Notes: generated from the letters alone by a model not told the origin. A stretch of 64,000 nt of DNA from Tethya wilhelma (GCA_964030475.1 CAXIPT010000004.1:160603-224602), one strand, 5' to 3'; counted from the stretch's first letter, positions 1-12,721 are shown. Numbers and translations are program-made.

Positions 1-17
1 TGTGTGTGTGTGTGTGT

Positions 18-62
<45 letters not shown>
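1..62. repeat. (TG)n microsatellite
   Basis: This is an almost pure TG dinucleotide tract with one interruption. It lies just inside the left edge, probably in the first intron of the minus-strand THOC7 gene, whose later exons are outside the window. On that gene's sense strand it reads as CA. Confidence 0.9.
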
Positions 63-63
<1 letters not shown>

Positions 64-252
64 CAGTGTGCATTATTATGTGATTTGCAAATGGTGTTCG
101 TATGTCCCTGTGTGTGTGTGTGTGATCTATATTAAAATGGTGACCTAATTCAATACCAAACAGTGTGATACTGCACCAGTAAGCCAATTCATCGTGAGGC
201 TGGTAGCTAGTGCACCCCCCTGACACTCCCCCACCCCCCTTGAGTGACTCAC

Positions 253-421
253 CCAGTGTGAAGAGCATCTTCTGGTAGGTGGCCTCGCTCTCCTCCTCGC
301 TCTGGTCCGGAGTGCTGCACCACTTGATGAAGGTCTTGAGCAGCGACATTATCCTCCTGTCATCGCTGCCGCCGTCTCCCTCCACCACCAGCCTCTTCTT
401 CATCACATCTTCTTCAGCCAT
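253..421 (-). CDS. THOC7: THO complex subunit 7, first coding exon
   Basis: THOC7 belongs to the nuclear THO/TREX complex, which couples transcription to mRNA processing and export. Only the first coding exon is visible: 56 codons plus one base, opening MAEEDVMKKRLVVEGD and continuing DDRRIMSLLKTFIKWC. That stretch closely follows the N-terminus of animal THOC7 (known family pattern: acidic start, KRL-DGDG, DDRR, FIKWC). The start codon is the first ATG and the exon ends at a clean GTGAGT donor at 252-247. The rest of the gene would lie to the left, beyond the TG tract. It is divergent from macroH2A with 166 bp between start codons. The call is strong although only about a quarter of the protein is seen. 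Confidence 0.9.
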
Positions 422-587
422 CACTGCTGCAAGTTTATTTGGTGTGCGTTAATTAGAAATACGTCCCCACGTGGCTCTGAATGGCGTCATTCTTCATCAT
501 CAAAACAAATTAGTGAATTCACGATCCAATTTGTGTAGCCATTGTTTCTTTTCTCTTGGTCGGCCGAGCGGAGTGTGCTAGTGAGTC
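422..587. promoter_or_regulatory. Shared divergent promoter, THOC7 / macroH2A
   Basis: The 166 bp between the two opposed start codons must hold both transcription starts unless a 5' UTR intron exists. I see no clear TATA box. The half nearest macroH2A has a pyrimidine-rich stretch followed by CGGCCGAGCGG. The divergent promoter is inferred from geometry only. Confidence 0.6.
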
Positions 588-2133
588 ATGTCGGGACGAG
601 CGGGCAAAGTGAGGAAGAAGAGAGTCAGCCGATCGGCGAAGGCTGGAGTTGTCTTCCCCGTGAGCAGGTAACAGAGAAACGAAGATATATATTCTCTGTG
701 TGTTGAAATTATCAGGCAATTTGCATAAAATGGTGTTCATACTTTATCAGAGGAATAAATAAGCTTTTTATGGGTTGTTTCTGTGTCTGTTAGCTGTGGC
801 AATGCTCTGTGTGCCAGGGGTCAACTGGTTCAGGGGGTCTGTTCATGTGTGAGGAGGTTGAAAAGCTTTAAATATTAATTGCCTTCACCTCTGAGGCTAA
901 AGCTTTGGTTGATTGGCAATGACAATAAATTATAATTGTCCACTTGATGTACGCCAACACTGAGGTGAATGCATGTGGATCTATTCATACGTACATACAT
1001 ACTTACATACATATGTAGTCATGTATTGGTATGTACATATTGTGAGATATAGTGCCAAATTTTACTAAACACACACACACACACACATACACACACACAA
1101 TGCCCTCAGGGTGTATCGCTACATGAAGCAGTCCATCCTGAAGCGTCGTGTTGCGGTGGGAGCCCCCATCTACCTCTCGGCTGTCCTGGAGTACCTGTGT
1201 GCCGAGGTGTTGGAGCTGGCGGGCAACGCAGCTAGAGACAACAAGAAGAAGGTGAGGTGTTCCTTTGTCAGTGAGGGCTGCTCCTTGTGGAAGATCACTT
1301 TGAGCTGATCACAAATTTATTGTCAATGGTGCAAGTCTAGTCTCGTGAACCAGACGATCCGAGAGAGGGGAAAAGGAACGTCTGGTAACTGTTGACCACT
1401 TTCTGTGTGCAATTGGAATTTCATTAGCGTGACGTAAGAGCATCCTGTCACGTGAATTAAAATTTCCTTGGCCAGAAGACTTGAGTTTAGCGGCAGCTTT
1501 CTTCTTAGTGTACTTCAGTGTGAAGTAATCATGGGTTTTAGCCATCTTCTACACACAAACGGCGAAAGTTCTGTCTTACAAAGCTTGCAGACGTGGACTA
1601 TTTGTGGACGATGACTGTACAGCACTACGGTCTCACATGACAAGAACGATCTGATTGGTTAGTTTTAGACGTGGCGGGAAATTTTACCTCATTAAATTCG
1701 AAATTACAAAATACTGAAATCTGATTGGCAGTCGCAACATTCTGCGATTGCACATGAAAAGTGGTCAACAGTTACCAGACGTTCCTTTTCCCCCTCCTTG
1801 GAACGTCTGGCTCACGAGACTAGTGCAAGACTAAGATATTGAAAAGATTTATGTTTGGGAAAATTCTTACACGTTGTCATGTCTACAAACAAGATATAAA
1901 TATCTCCACCGAAAGGAAAGGTTGAGACTTGCACCATTTTAATCTGCTCAAAGAGATCTGCAGTAGGGATTGAACTTTGACCTGTTTTTATTTCTCCCCA
2001 TACTTTAGGTAATTACCCCCAGGCATATTCTCCTGGCCATCGCCAATGACGACGAACTACACCGGGTATGGACACACATTTACACACCCACACACACTTT
2101 CACTCCATTCGAACTGTCACACACTTTTATATT

Positions 2134-2207
<74 letters not shown>

Positions 2208-3042
2208 NGTGACCATCAGTCAGGGTGGTGTCCTGCCTCACATCCCTGAGGTACTGCTCTTCAGAAAGAGTCAGCTCACCAAGGCATCCAAACCACGCGC
2301 ACCAAAGACCACACCCACTACAACTGCCCCACCCCCTAAACCAGGTGAAGACTAGGTAGTTAGCACACATGGACGGAAGAAATGTCATTAAAATGACTTT
2401 AAAATAACAGGCTTGCAAAGTATTTATTGTCACCATTCTCCGAGCTTGAATACATAATTTATGTGTCCATTGTTAATTATTAATGTTAAAATCTCTCTCT
2501 TCCTATCAGCAGCTTCTCCTGCGAAGTCTAAACCTAGCAAAGCCCCACCCCCTAAGAGCCCTGCAAAGACTAAACCACCTCCGAAATCACCAGCCAAGAA
2601 ACAGCCAAAGGTTGGTAACAAGTTTATAGCATACACAGCAAATGAATGTGTTGATGGTCTTATATATTTCCAGAAGAAGCCCACCTCTGGAATAACAGTT
2701 CTCTCAGAGAAGTCACTCTTTCTTGGACAGAAGGTACATACCCTAGATCAAGAAATTTTCACCGTTAAGAAATTTTTGCCACGCTCGCGAGTGGTGAAAA
2801 TTAAACGTGCGAAAATTGAAAACATATGGCAATCCTTACCGAATCAGTCGAAGTGGCGAAAATGTAATTCGCGAAAAATTCCCATCTATGGTAGTTGAAT
2901 TTGTCAGCCATGTTTAAGATTTTGAGCTGTACATGAATCAAACCCCTCTCCCTCCCTCCCTCCTAGCTGACTGTGATCCAGGGAGATATAGCTGAGCTGA
3001 CGGCAGATGCTGTCATCCATCCCACCAATAGCTCCTTCAGTC
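588..3042 (+). CDS. macroH2A: Core histone macro-H2A (incomplete at assembly gap)
   Basis: macroH2A is a histone H2A variant carrying a C-terminal macro domain, usually tied to stable gene repression. Exons: 588-667, 1110-1251, 2009-2065, 2209-2344, 2510-2610, 2674-2733 and 2967-3042. Exons 1-4 encode the H2A fold ([17 protein letters not shown]-like [42 protein letters not shown]). Exon 5 is the Lys/Pro-rich linker with repeated KSPAK. Exon 6 has [13 protein letters not shown], the family signature before the macro domain. Exon 7 opens the macro domain ([16 protein letters not shown]) and stops at the n at 3043. All visible junctions are phase-consistent. The start of exon 4, about four residues before VTISQGG, is lost in the gap at 2208. 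Most of the macro domain, including its ligand pocket, is absent from the window. Confidence 0.93.
1338..1823. mobile_element. Inverted-repeat element in macroH2A intron 2
   Basis: The ends are long imperfect inverted repeats. The left arm has CTAGTCTCGTGAACCAGAC and then GGAACGTCTGGTAACTGTTG; the right arm holds the reverse complement in the same order (CAACAGTTACCAGACGTTCC, then GTCTGGCTCACGAGACTAG). It is about 485 bp, consistent with a MITE-like non-autonomous DNA transposon. The interior has a short Lys-rich minus-strand reading frame starting at 1545. Confidence 0.75.
2129..2208. repeat. (CT)n tract ending at an assembly gap
   Basis: A CT dinucleotide tract with a few interruptions runs to the n at 2208. 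It sits immediately before macroH2A exon 4, so the exon's 3' splice site and first codons fall in the gap. Confidence 0.9.
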
Positions 3043-3043
3043 N

Positions 3044-3552
3044 CTTCATTTCATTCTGGTGAGTGACATTGACAACCTTCATCTCATTCTGGTGAGTGAC
3101 ATTGATGACCTTCATCTTACTCTCCCAGGAGGCATTGTAACGCTCGATCTGGCTCTCCCAAGTGGCATTGTAAAATGTGATCTGGCTCTCATAGTATTTT
3201 GATTGTGCACAGAATAGGGCAATGATTAGTCCAATGACCAGTACTAGCGCACCAATCACTACAACTATGGCGATGTACAGAGAATACTCGCAGAAGACTC
3301 TTACACTCTGATTTGCACTCTCAGCAACCTTCTGCAGACAGTAAAAAGGGTTCAACCTCTGTAGCCAAGTTGGACCACGTTCCTAGAGGTAGTTATTAAA
3401 ATACAATTGTCAGTGGCTATACACTGACACAGTAGATCATTCTATCAAAGGAAAGTGGGCATGCATGCTATCTGAACAATTGGCTGTAGCTAACTTACAT
3501 TTGCTGCAACTTTTTTTTTCTTTCCTTGAAGCAACCTTTGTTTGGCAGTCAT
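3044..3552 (-). CDS. Small single-pass membrane protein with 11-residue sequon repeats, copy 1
   Basis: I do not recognise this family. Exon 1 (3499-3552) encodes MTAKQRLLQGKKKKVAAN and ends at a GTAAGT donor. Exon 2 (3044-3382) starts ERGPTWLQRLNPFYCLQ, then has one hydrophobic segment (IAIVVVIGALVLVIGLIIAL). The part beyond the membrane is built of 11-residue units: FYNATWESQIE, RYNASWESKMK, VINVTHQNEMK, VVNVTHQNEMK. Each unit has an N-x-S/T sequon, suggesting a glycosylated rod or coiled coil outside the cell or in the lumen (type II topology, inferred). The reading frame is cut by the n at 3043, so the C-terminus is unknown. Two related genes follow upstream on the same strand with the same two-exon layout. 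Confidence 0.6.
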
Positions 3553-3902
3553 CTTCACAAACTAGAACTTGTCCTATTCTTGTAGCTTACCAGTCCAAAA
3601 GAAAGTCAACTGCAGGCTACACGTATACACACACAACATTATATACTGAAGGCAGCTGTGTACAGGTGCTTCCTGGATGACACAGCAAATGCTGTAATTG
3701 AAAATCTTCCCTTGTAACTAAGTAAAGTTATTTTTTCATGGTGGGGTCACAGGTGATCTAATGTTGGAACTATGAACAGACAGATGTACACAAGTCAGCC
3801 GCCTTAACAACAGTGACACCTAGCAATCATTGCTTTAGTTAAGATGGATGGTGCATGAAACATGTCTATTCTTTGTCAGTCAGCCATCCAAACAAAAGGC
3901 TT

Positions 3903-4421
3903 CTAAAGTACTCTAAAATAGCATACACGCAATTGATAAGTTGTGACAATATGTCCTTCAGCTTTGACACAGAGGAGTCTTTCTCTTTCTCTTTCTCCTT
4001 CTCTAACTCTTTCGCCTCTCTCCGCCTTGAGTGCCTCCACCTCACTCTGGTGAGTGACATTGAGGATCTTCATCTCACTCTCCCAGGTGGTGTTGTGGAG
4101 TGTGATCTGGCCCTCATAGTAGGCTGACTGTACATAGAGTACGGCAGCAACCAGTACTAACACACCAATCACTACAACTATGGCAATATACAGAGAATAC
4201 TGGCAGATGACTCTGACACTCTGAGCTGTATACTCTCAACAACCTTCTGCAGCTGTTTAAAGGGGCTCACGATCAACTTATGAAGCCACACAGCTAGACC
4301 ATGTTCCTAGAGAATAGTTTAGTGAGTCAAAGGAAGGTAGACAAGTTACTGGAACATTTGGCCAGCTAGGTGAACTTACTTTATTTGCTGCAGCTTTTTC
4401 TTTCTTTCTGGCTCGACCCAT
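3903..4421 (-). pseudogene. Copy 2 of the small membrane-protein family, frame-shifted
   Basis: Exon 1 (4380-4421) reads MGRARKKEKAAANK to a GTAAGT donor. Exon 2 begins at 4306 and matches copy 1 through the basic/aromatic stretch (LQKVVES), but a two-base length difference near 4230 shifts the frame before the membrane segment. The second frame then gives ICQYSLYIAIVVVIGVLVLV, units LHNTTWESEMK and ILNVTHQSEVE, and a low-complexity Glu/Arg run, ending at 3903. Either this is a decayed paralog or the shift is a sequencing error; the rest of the copy is intact enough that the latter cannot be excluded. Confidence 0.55.
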
Positions 4422-4825
4422 GTTCATAAGCTCTTAGCTAAGTAGAGTGTTCATGTAATTGCTAGCATGTATAGTTACTTTCTTTTGGGACCCAGAGACC
4501 AGTTTTGTCCGTAATAGTCTGTATACTAAAGAATATTGAAAGTGTTGGTGGAAGGTGATTCCCTGGCCATGACGCTGAAAATGCTATAATGGCAGCAATC
4601 CCAAAATTTGTATCTATAATCAATTAAGATGGAGGGATTCTAATACACATATACACAACTAACACACCACTCTAATACACATACACAGTTATATAACTGC
4701 AGCATTGGGTAACAAAAATCACCAAATTTACTACAGTTAATCTCTAGCACAACAAATTCACTTCAGCATGAGTATAGTTCCTTACGCTATAACGTCCATG
4801 GGACAGTTCATTGTCACAAATTGTG

Positions 4826-5319
4826 TTACAGTCCAAAAAGAGGTTTCATCAGCTCCATGATGGAGGATAGAGTGATCTTGTCACGGTCAAACTCCACAAC
4901 AACAGCTGAACCAATCTGGTAGCGGACTTTGTTGTTAGGTAGATCAACAACTCTTTGCTGTGACAAGCAGTTTTCATAATTCTCCCTACATTCAGTGTGC
5001 TTTCCATTGCACTCATCCACATCCTTCTGAAGGCTCTCTGTGTGGTAGTAGTACCGGACTAGCATTACAATCAGCAAGAATATCGTGATGAAAAGTAGAT
5101 AGTTGTAGATGGTGGAGAGAAAGCTCATCAGTTTTGACTTGAACCAGTTGTAAGGGTTCCACCTCTGATGCCATGCTGGTTTCTTTGTGAGAGAGAAAGG
5201 AAATTAATGTCAAAGTGCTTTTGTTACAGAGCCTCAGCTAGCTGGTTTATAGCTAGCAGAGCTGTGCAACTAACCTTTTCTTTCTTCTTTTTCGGTTGGC
5301 ACCTTTGTCTCAGAGGCAT
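4826..5319 (-). CDS. Small single-pass membrane protein, copy 3 with heptad cysteines
   Basis: Complete two-exon gene: exon 1 5275-5319 (MPLRQRCQPKKKKEK, GTTAGT donor) and exon 2 4826-5182 (starts KPAWHQRWNPYNWFK, stop at 4826). The layout parallels copies 1 and 2: short basic first exon, QRWNP/QRLNP motif, then a hydrophobic segment (YLLFITIFLLIVMLV). Beyond the membrane it lacks the sequon repeats. It has three cysteines at exact seven-residue spacing in an acidic helix (DECNGKHTECRENYENC), then a folded-looking tail ending MELMKPLFGL. Heptad cysteines suggest a disulfide-linked coiled-coil oligomer (inference). No known family recognised. Confidence 0.6.
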
Positions 5320-5549
5320 ATACATCTTGAGATCATCTGTTTCAAAACTTCAACATTTTTTGCTTTCCTAAAATGGAAAGCATGCATGATGTCGACAGGT
5401 AGTCTGTAGGGAACAGTCCCCCTTGTAAATGTTGCTGAGACATAGTGGCCAGGAATGATGTTCTTGTACATGAAACACAATAATTTTTTGCTGAGGCTTG
5501 CAAAAACACTGTAGTCAATTTAGTTAGTTTAGTGGTTGAGAGTGATGTT

Positions 5550-5550
<1 letters not shown>

Positions 5551-5638
<88 letters not shown>
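5551..5638. repeat. (CA)n followed by (CT)n
   Basis: Compound microsatellite: CA repeats to about 5588, then CT repeats running straight into the AG at 5639-5640 that starts the first visible MAGUK exon. Confidence 0.92.
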
Positions 5639-5640
<2 letters not shown>

Positions 5641-8461
5641 ACTGGTCCAAAAACACACCAACACTCTGGAGAGAGTCAATGAGTTATGGAAACAGAAATG
5701 GCCTGTCAATTGGGACGAGGTAATCACATTTTCATACAACACTGTTACTGTGACAACAATTATCCCCTCTCACTAACCACACACACCTGTAGTCATGGGA
5801 GGAGAAGCACGTCTCTGTTTCACTGGACTCTGATGGGTTCGCAGGGTTCAGCGTGGTAGGAGGGCGTGACCAGCCCCAGCTGCCTAATCCCGGTGCCTTC
5901 ATTATCACGACCGTTAACCAGGGGGGGCCTGCTGATGGGGTACTCAAGTAAGTGGAGTTCAATATTTCCGGCATGATGTTTGTTTGCTTAATTAGAACAA
6001 TATGTTAATGCTGTGTGTATATCACTCATTTGTGTATGTGTTTGAATGCTAGAGTATTTCAATATTACCGGCATTAGTGCTGCTGTTGGTTGTTCACTTA
6101 ATTAGAACACTAGCTAGATAACAATTTAAGTGGTAATACTTCAAGTTCTGATGTACACACACACACACACACACACTCACACACCCTCCCTCTTCAGGGT
6201 CGGAGACATCCTGGACTCTGTCAATGGCATCAACCTCAGCAATGCTGACCACAGAGAAGCAGTGAGGGCGGTCAAGGAAACCAAGAAGACCCTCAGTATT
6301 GTCCTCAGGAGACGTAAGAATGCCTATCCCATCCAGGCCGGGATCGTGACGGCCATCAACAGTGTACCTCATCTGACATCATCAATGAAGGCGGAGCCTA
6401 GCTCGTTAGAACAACATGAATATTCATTATACATCACAGGAAGAGAACGTGAGTTAATTATAATATAATCCTAGAGTAAGCTCCAACCAATCATATTGCC
6501 AGTTGAGTGTGCATGAAGTGTTTCTGAAATGTATGACAATTTGTCTAAAATGGTCCATTTTGGCCAACTAGAAGTCTGTTTGATGTATAGTTTTAGTTGC
6601 TACTTTCACTCTTTATGATGATTCTGTTTCTCTGTTGTTTCCATGGCAACAAACAGACCTTGGCTTCCGCTATGAGTGGTCCACAGTATGTTCAGTGTCG
6701 GAGGTGGCCACCTCTGGACCTGCCACTCAGATACTGGAGCCTGGCGACAAGATTATCAAGGTATGTGTGTATGTGTGCATGTCATGTGATCAACTCTCCA
6801 TTTCATATGTTCTCTATCTCAAGATATTTTCCACTGAACTTTATGTATGTATGATGGTTGAGTTCTATGGCAAATTAGCTAATTAGTACTATAATTCGAT
6901 CACATGACATATTTCTATTGTCACATGATCAATTGCCTTCAGATCAACAACACACCCATTGAACATGAGAAGCCATCTAACATCAAGAAACTGATGAAGC
7001 CACACAAGAGCATCCTTCGTCTTGTTATAGAACGACCCCAGAAGAGATCGTACACGGGCCAGGTGGAGACCCCGCCCCCTTCCTGGCCGTCACATGACGA
7101 CCTCCCCCTCAAACCAGCAGAGGCCTTCGGAGGAGGGAGCAGCTCCGCTAGGATGGGGTCAGAGTCCAGTACCCCCGTCCACACAAAGAAGGCCAGTGTC
7201 TACTCCCAGACATCTCAGGTACACTATGTTAGCTAGCTAGCTGTGTGAGAGTTCTGGTGTTTCATTTCTCTTGAGCAGTTTTTTAGTGATGTCACTCCAC
7301 ATGTGTCAGAGTATAACTGCACATATAATGTCGGGTTATAACAGATATTACAATGTGAAGCAATGTTTAGAGAGCTTAACTAGCAAAAAAAGTTATATAA
7401 TTATAGTCTTCAAAGTTGCTCAGAGGCTCTCTCTGCTCGATTGGCAACTGCATAGGAATGAGCCCATCTGAACTCTTATTATTCTTAATCATGCTTCTTT
7501 CTATTTACAAATTACATCATCATTACATCATACTCTCATGCAGGACATCCAGAGGTCCTATTCTGATCTGGCGGCAGGTGCCGGGTGTATGGGTGGGTCG
7601 GACTTGGACCTGAAGGGGACCAAGTACCCCTTGGGTAAGGGTCTGGCCTCTGGCTACAAGTCAGGCAGCTACAGCAGCTCCAAGGGATCCAGGGAGATGA
7701 TGTACTCACAGGACACACAGGTAACCATGGTGATGATGTAATAATGATGTCATAGATTAAGATATGTGATACAGATGTAGTTTGAAACAAGCGAATTTTA
7801 TTGGAAAGTGTATGTGATGTCAGATGATAAGTTTTTAAGTCTGCTATGTTTTTTTTTGTCTTATAGTCTCAGGACAGTGGGAGTAGGCCGACGAAACTGG
7901 TTTCCATGGTAACCCAGGTGAAGAAGGATGGTGAGAGGGGTGAGTCACGCCCCCAGGAGAGACCCATCTCGGACGGGGTGATGTACGGGAACTACAATGA
8001 GCGGAGGATTGAGTACGAGGAGACACTGTTGTCAGAGGCAACCGAGAGCCAGTACTCCCAGAGCGAGAGCTACCTCAGTGAAACGTGAGGACTGCTTTCA
8101 CTTTCATAATAGAGTAGCAGCAGAGAGCGAGAGAGAGAGAGAGAGAGAGAGAGAATGTGTAAAATTGTAAAATATTAATATCTCTCTCTTCTCCTAACGC
8201 TCCCTCTCCTGCAGGTGTAGCTATGACTATGGACTCAGCAGCAGTCAGAGTGTCGACCTCACCTTCCACTCTATGGCTACCATGCCAACACACAACAGGT
8301 ATAATTTTACTAACTATTTGTTCTATTTATAGAATGATATAATAATGATGTAATTCTATATTTAGACTGACTGTGGATACTGTTATGACGACACAAGTTC
8401 CATCCCAACACAGTGATGAGGAGGAGGTCGGCTTCCTGGCCAGGGATGACGCCTCAAGGTG

Positions 8462-8530
<69 letters not shown>

Positions 8531-9042
8531 CATTTTCTGCATTAGGATGAGCCTATGATTGTGTGTGATCCTGTCCTGTCCTACTATTGGTTGCTTTGTG
8601 TGTCCTGTAGGACAACTTTCAGGACAAGAAACATCAGTGATTCAAATTCCAACAATAACTATGGCAACGGGGACAGCAGCAGTAGCAGCCACTCCCAGCA
8701 ACGCTCCCAGTCCGAGTCACAACTGAGGTAAGGCAATATGGATGGGTGGGGGTTAATTGTTCTCCCTCTCTCTGTCACAGAGGGTTAAAGTAGATACTGT
8801 ATGGCATAAAATATTGGCGGGAATAAAATTTGGTGGATTCTCAAAGTTTTTATGATTGGTGGATTTTATTTTGGCAGTAGCGCATGCAGCAATAAGTGCA
8901 TTCCGTATGAGCTGTGCAAAAATTTCACTGATTTAATATTGGCAATCCTTACCAAAACTGCCAATCCCCCAATATTAAAATCGGCCAAATTTTTGTGCTA
9001 TACGATAATATAATTATCTTGACATCAGTGCTGTTTCATGCA

Positions 9043-9123
<81 letters not shown>

Positions 9124-9125
9124 NN

Positions 9126-9178
<53 letters not shown>

Positions 9179-9504
9179 TGTAGTTCTATTAATTAGGATA
9201 GTAAGAGTTATCCAAGCATGCATCTCTCTCTTTCTCCTAACGCTCCCTCTCCTTCAGGTGTAGCTATGACTATGGACTCAGCAGCAGTCAGAGTGTCGAC
9301 CTCACCTTCCACTCTATGGCTACCATGCCAACACACAACAGGTATGATTTTACTAACTAGTTGTTCTATTTATAGAATGATATAATGATGATGTAATTCT
9401 ATATTTAGACTGACTGTGGATACTGTTATGACGACGCAAGTTCCTTCCCAACACAGTGATGAGGAGGAGGTCGGCTTCCTGGCCAGGGATGACGCCTCAA
9501 GGTG

Positions 9505-9564
<60 letters not shown>

Positions 9565-10067
9565 TTCTGCATTAGAATGAGCCTATGATTGTGTGTGATC
9601 CTGTCCTATCCTACTATTGATTGCTTTGTGTGTCCTGTAGGACGACTTTCAGGACAAGAAACATTAGTGATTCCAATTCCAACAATAACTATGGCAACGG
9701 GGACAGCAGTAGTAGCAGCCACTCCCAGCAACGCTCCCAGTCCGAGTCACAACTGAGGTAAGGCAATATGGATGGGTGGGGGGTAATTGTTCTCCCTCTC
9801 TCGGTCACAGAGGGTTGAAGTAGATACCGTGTGGCTCAAAATATTGGCGGGAATAAAATTTGGTGGATTCTCGAAGTTTTTATGATTGCGGATTTTATTT
9901 TGGCAGTAGCGCATGCAGCAATAAGCGCATTCCGTATGTGCTGTGCAAAAATTTCACTGATTTAATATTGGGAGTCCTTACCAAACAAAACTGCCAATCC
10001 CCCAATATTAAAATTGGCCAAATTTTTGTGCTATACGATATATATCTTGACATCAGTGCTGTTTCAT

Positions 10068-10110
<43 letters not shown>

Positions 10111-12721
10111 CACACGCACACCAGTTGCCCGGAGAGCCAACTCAGCCAGGAGTCCTACTCAAACAAGAGAAGAGGTTTGAAGAAACGCCGCCTCCCAAAG
10201 GGAAGGAAAAGCCACACCCTCCATGGCTCACGGTCCCTGTCCAAACTGACCGCTAGTGACCACAATGGGACAAAAGGATCCAATAGTCTTGCCTACCGAG
10301 GTCGTTCCCGTAGCAACCTCTCTCTAGGCCACGCCCCTTCTATGACGAGTGTGATGGAAGAGCCAAGAAGATCAACTAGTACCAATGGTGAGTGGGTGTG
10401 GCTAATGATACTGTTGCCATGGATACATGTTAGTTGTTTAAGCTACTAGCGTCACACCATCACACCCTCACTCATGCAGTCTCATTCTCACACTATCACA
10501 CCCTCACACCCTCACACCCTCACACCCTCACAGATGTCTCGATGTACAAACATGACCCGCTAGCGGATGCCACTTACATCAGGGCCAACTTCACTTACGT
10601 CCCTCGGAGTCCCAAGGAACTCAACATCAAATCTGGTGACGTCTTCCACATTCACGATGAGGTAATGATGACATCATAGTTAATGTTACTAATAGCAAAC
10701 TAGAGCATTAATTTTGCGGTCAAACTATCGTAGCTGCCAGTTCGATTCCATAGTAGTATTTTTATTATTATGTATGCAGTTTAAACTGTGATTTTTGTGG
10801 CAGTATAAATGATAAAATACGTTAGTTTTATAGCTGTCAATTTTGTAATGATTGCCAAATTAAGATACTTTTATGACAAGTAAGGTCTACTTAATTTTCA
10901 GACTAGAATATAATTCTCACTGTATACATGTGACTAGTACACTCATTGTCATCATTAATCTATCTGTCTCTCTGTCTGCTGTCTGTCCGTGTTTGTGTCT
11001 GTCATTGCCTCAGGCGCCCTCGGAGAGATTCCGTGCATCGTTCTGGGTGTCTCGTCTCAGTTCTGACGGCACTGATGAGCAGGTGGGGGCCATCCCTAAC
11101 TCCATGAGAGCACAGGAGTACCTCGAAGCTCAGGGAGAATGTGAGTCACTAGCTGCCATTATTGTCTGTAGCACTTACTTGTTTTGGGGATTACATTGGA
11201 TTTACTGTTACAGTATATGTACTGTATACTTTGTGGGGATGGTTTTGTCTAGATATTTCTCAGTCTAGGAAGGTCGTATGAAGCTGGGACTAGCACCATT
11301 GTGATCAGCTTGAAGAGAGCTTTCAAATGATATCTATTTTGATATAGGTTTGATTTTGACCCAAATCGCAAAAAAGCGTGGACTATAGTCAGGGGATTTT
11401 ATCAAAATTGGCCATTTTCGCTTTTGATGCAAAATCTAGCAAATTAGATATCATTTGAAAGATCTCATTGAGCTGATCACAATGGTGCAAGTCCCAGCTT
11501 CACACGACCTTCCTAGACTGAGATATGGACACACACAAGATGCTACCTATCCATTTTAAAAGGCCCTTTCCCCTGCAGCCATTGACCTAGCCATCTATGA
11601 GGAGGTAGAGGCCTACACTGGGAGGAGACCGGTGCTGGTCTTTGGGGCTCTGGCCGACCAGGTGGTCTCCTCCCTGCTGGAGAGCTACCCCAACATGTTC
11701 TACAACTGTCCCACAGGTACGTACACCTCAAGTCACATGACCAAGTTTATGGTCACATGACATTGAATATAGGTAGCTGATTTATAAGCTTTCATAAAAA
11801 CCTGTATATTATATTTATTTATGGTCACATGATCAATCACATGATGATCACACGATACAGAATCGGTGGAGGGTCTGACTCGTCTCACAGAGGCTCGACT
11901 CAGTCGTGATGTCAGTGAGGGCAAGATGGTGGACTTCAGACCGACAGAGACAGGCTTTGAGGTGATCAGGCTCGATGCTCTCAGTCAGCCGGAGAGCAAG
12001 GTATGTAGGTCATACAGGACACTTGTCCTACAGGTCAGAAGTTAGTAGGACAAAAATAATAAACTTGCACACATTAATTCAAATCCTGCTATATAAGGAT
12101 GTTATCCTCAGAATCTCACAGTTTGTTGTCGTCTTCAGATTACAATTTGACTTAAATTGTGGTTCACTTTCATGACCAAGATGATAATTATAATAATTAT
12201 TATTATATCTTCACTTTCAGAGTAAGCACTGTCTGTTGACTGGCAGTATTCAGGCGTTTAGGACCCTCAAGTCAATAGCTCCACCCATCACCATATTAGT
12301 GAAGGCCATGACTGCAGAGAGCATCACGTGAGTCTCACCCTCACACATTCACACTCACACATTCACATCCTCACACTGACACCCTCACACCCTCACACAC
12401 TCACACCCTCACATATCCAGTACCTTCAGTCCGGAGCCCATCCCCCATGAAGAAGCTAAAGTGATCTTCAATGAAGTGACAGAACTTGAGGAACAACACT
12501 GCCATGAGTTCTCTGGTGAGATTTATAATAATTACTAGCTTTCTCTAAGAATGAGGGTGTTCTCATGAGACATGCAGTTTCAACCAGCCTAAACCTGTTT
12601 TCAGTCACCATTTATGACTCAGCCTATATATAATGCTCAGAATGTGTTCAACCTACCATCCATGTAGCTAATTTGCAAGACTTGCCTTTTTATTTTAGTC
12701 ATAAAAGTACATGGTACAGTG

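Noticed and set aside
588..2344. Canonical histone H2A gene or cluster
   Set aside because: The gene has introns and the SLFLGQK and macro-domain exons; it is the macroH2A variant, with no neighbouring core histones.
2080..2436. Frames made of Arg-Glu, Leu-Ser, Thr-His or Val-Cys runs (also at 5342, 9014, 14033, 24542, 33074, 44323, 57217)
   Set aside because: They are translations of dinucleotide repeats in introns and intergenic DNA, not proteins.
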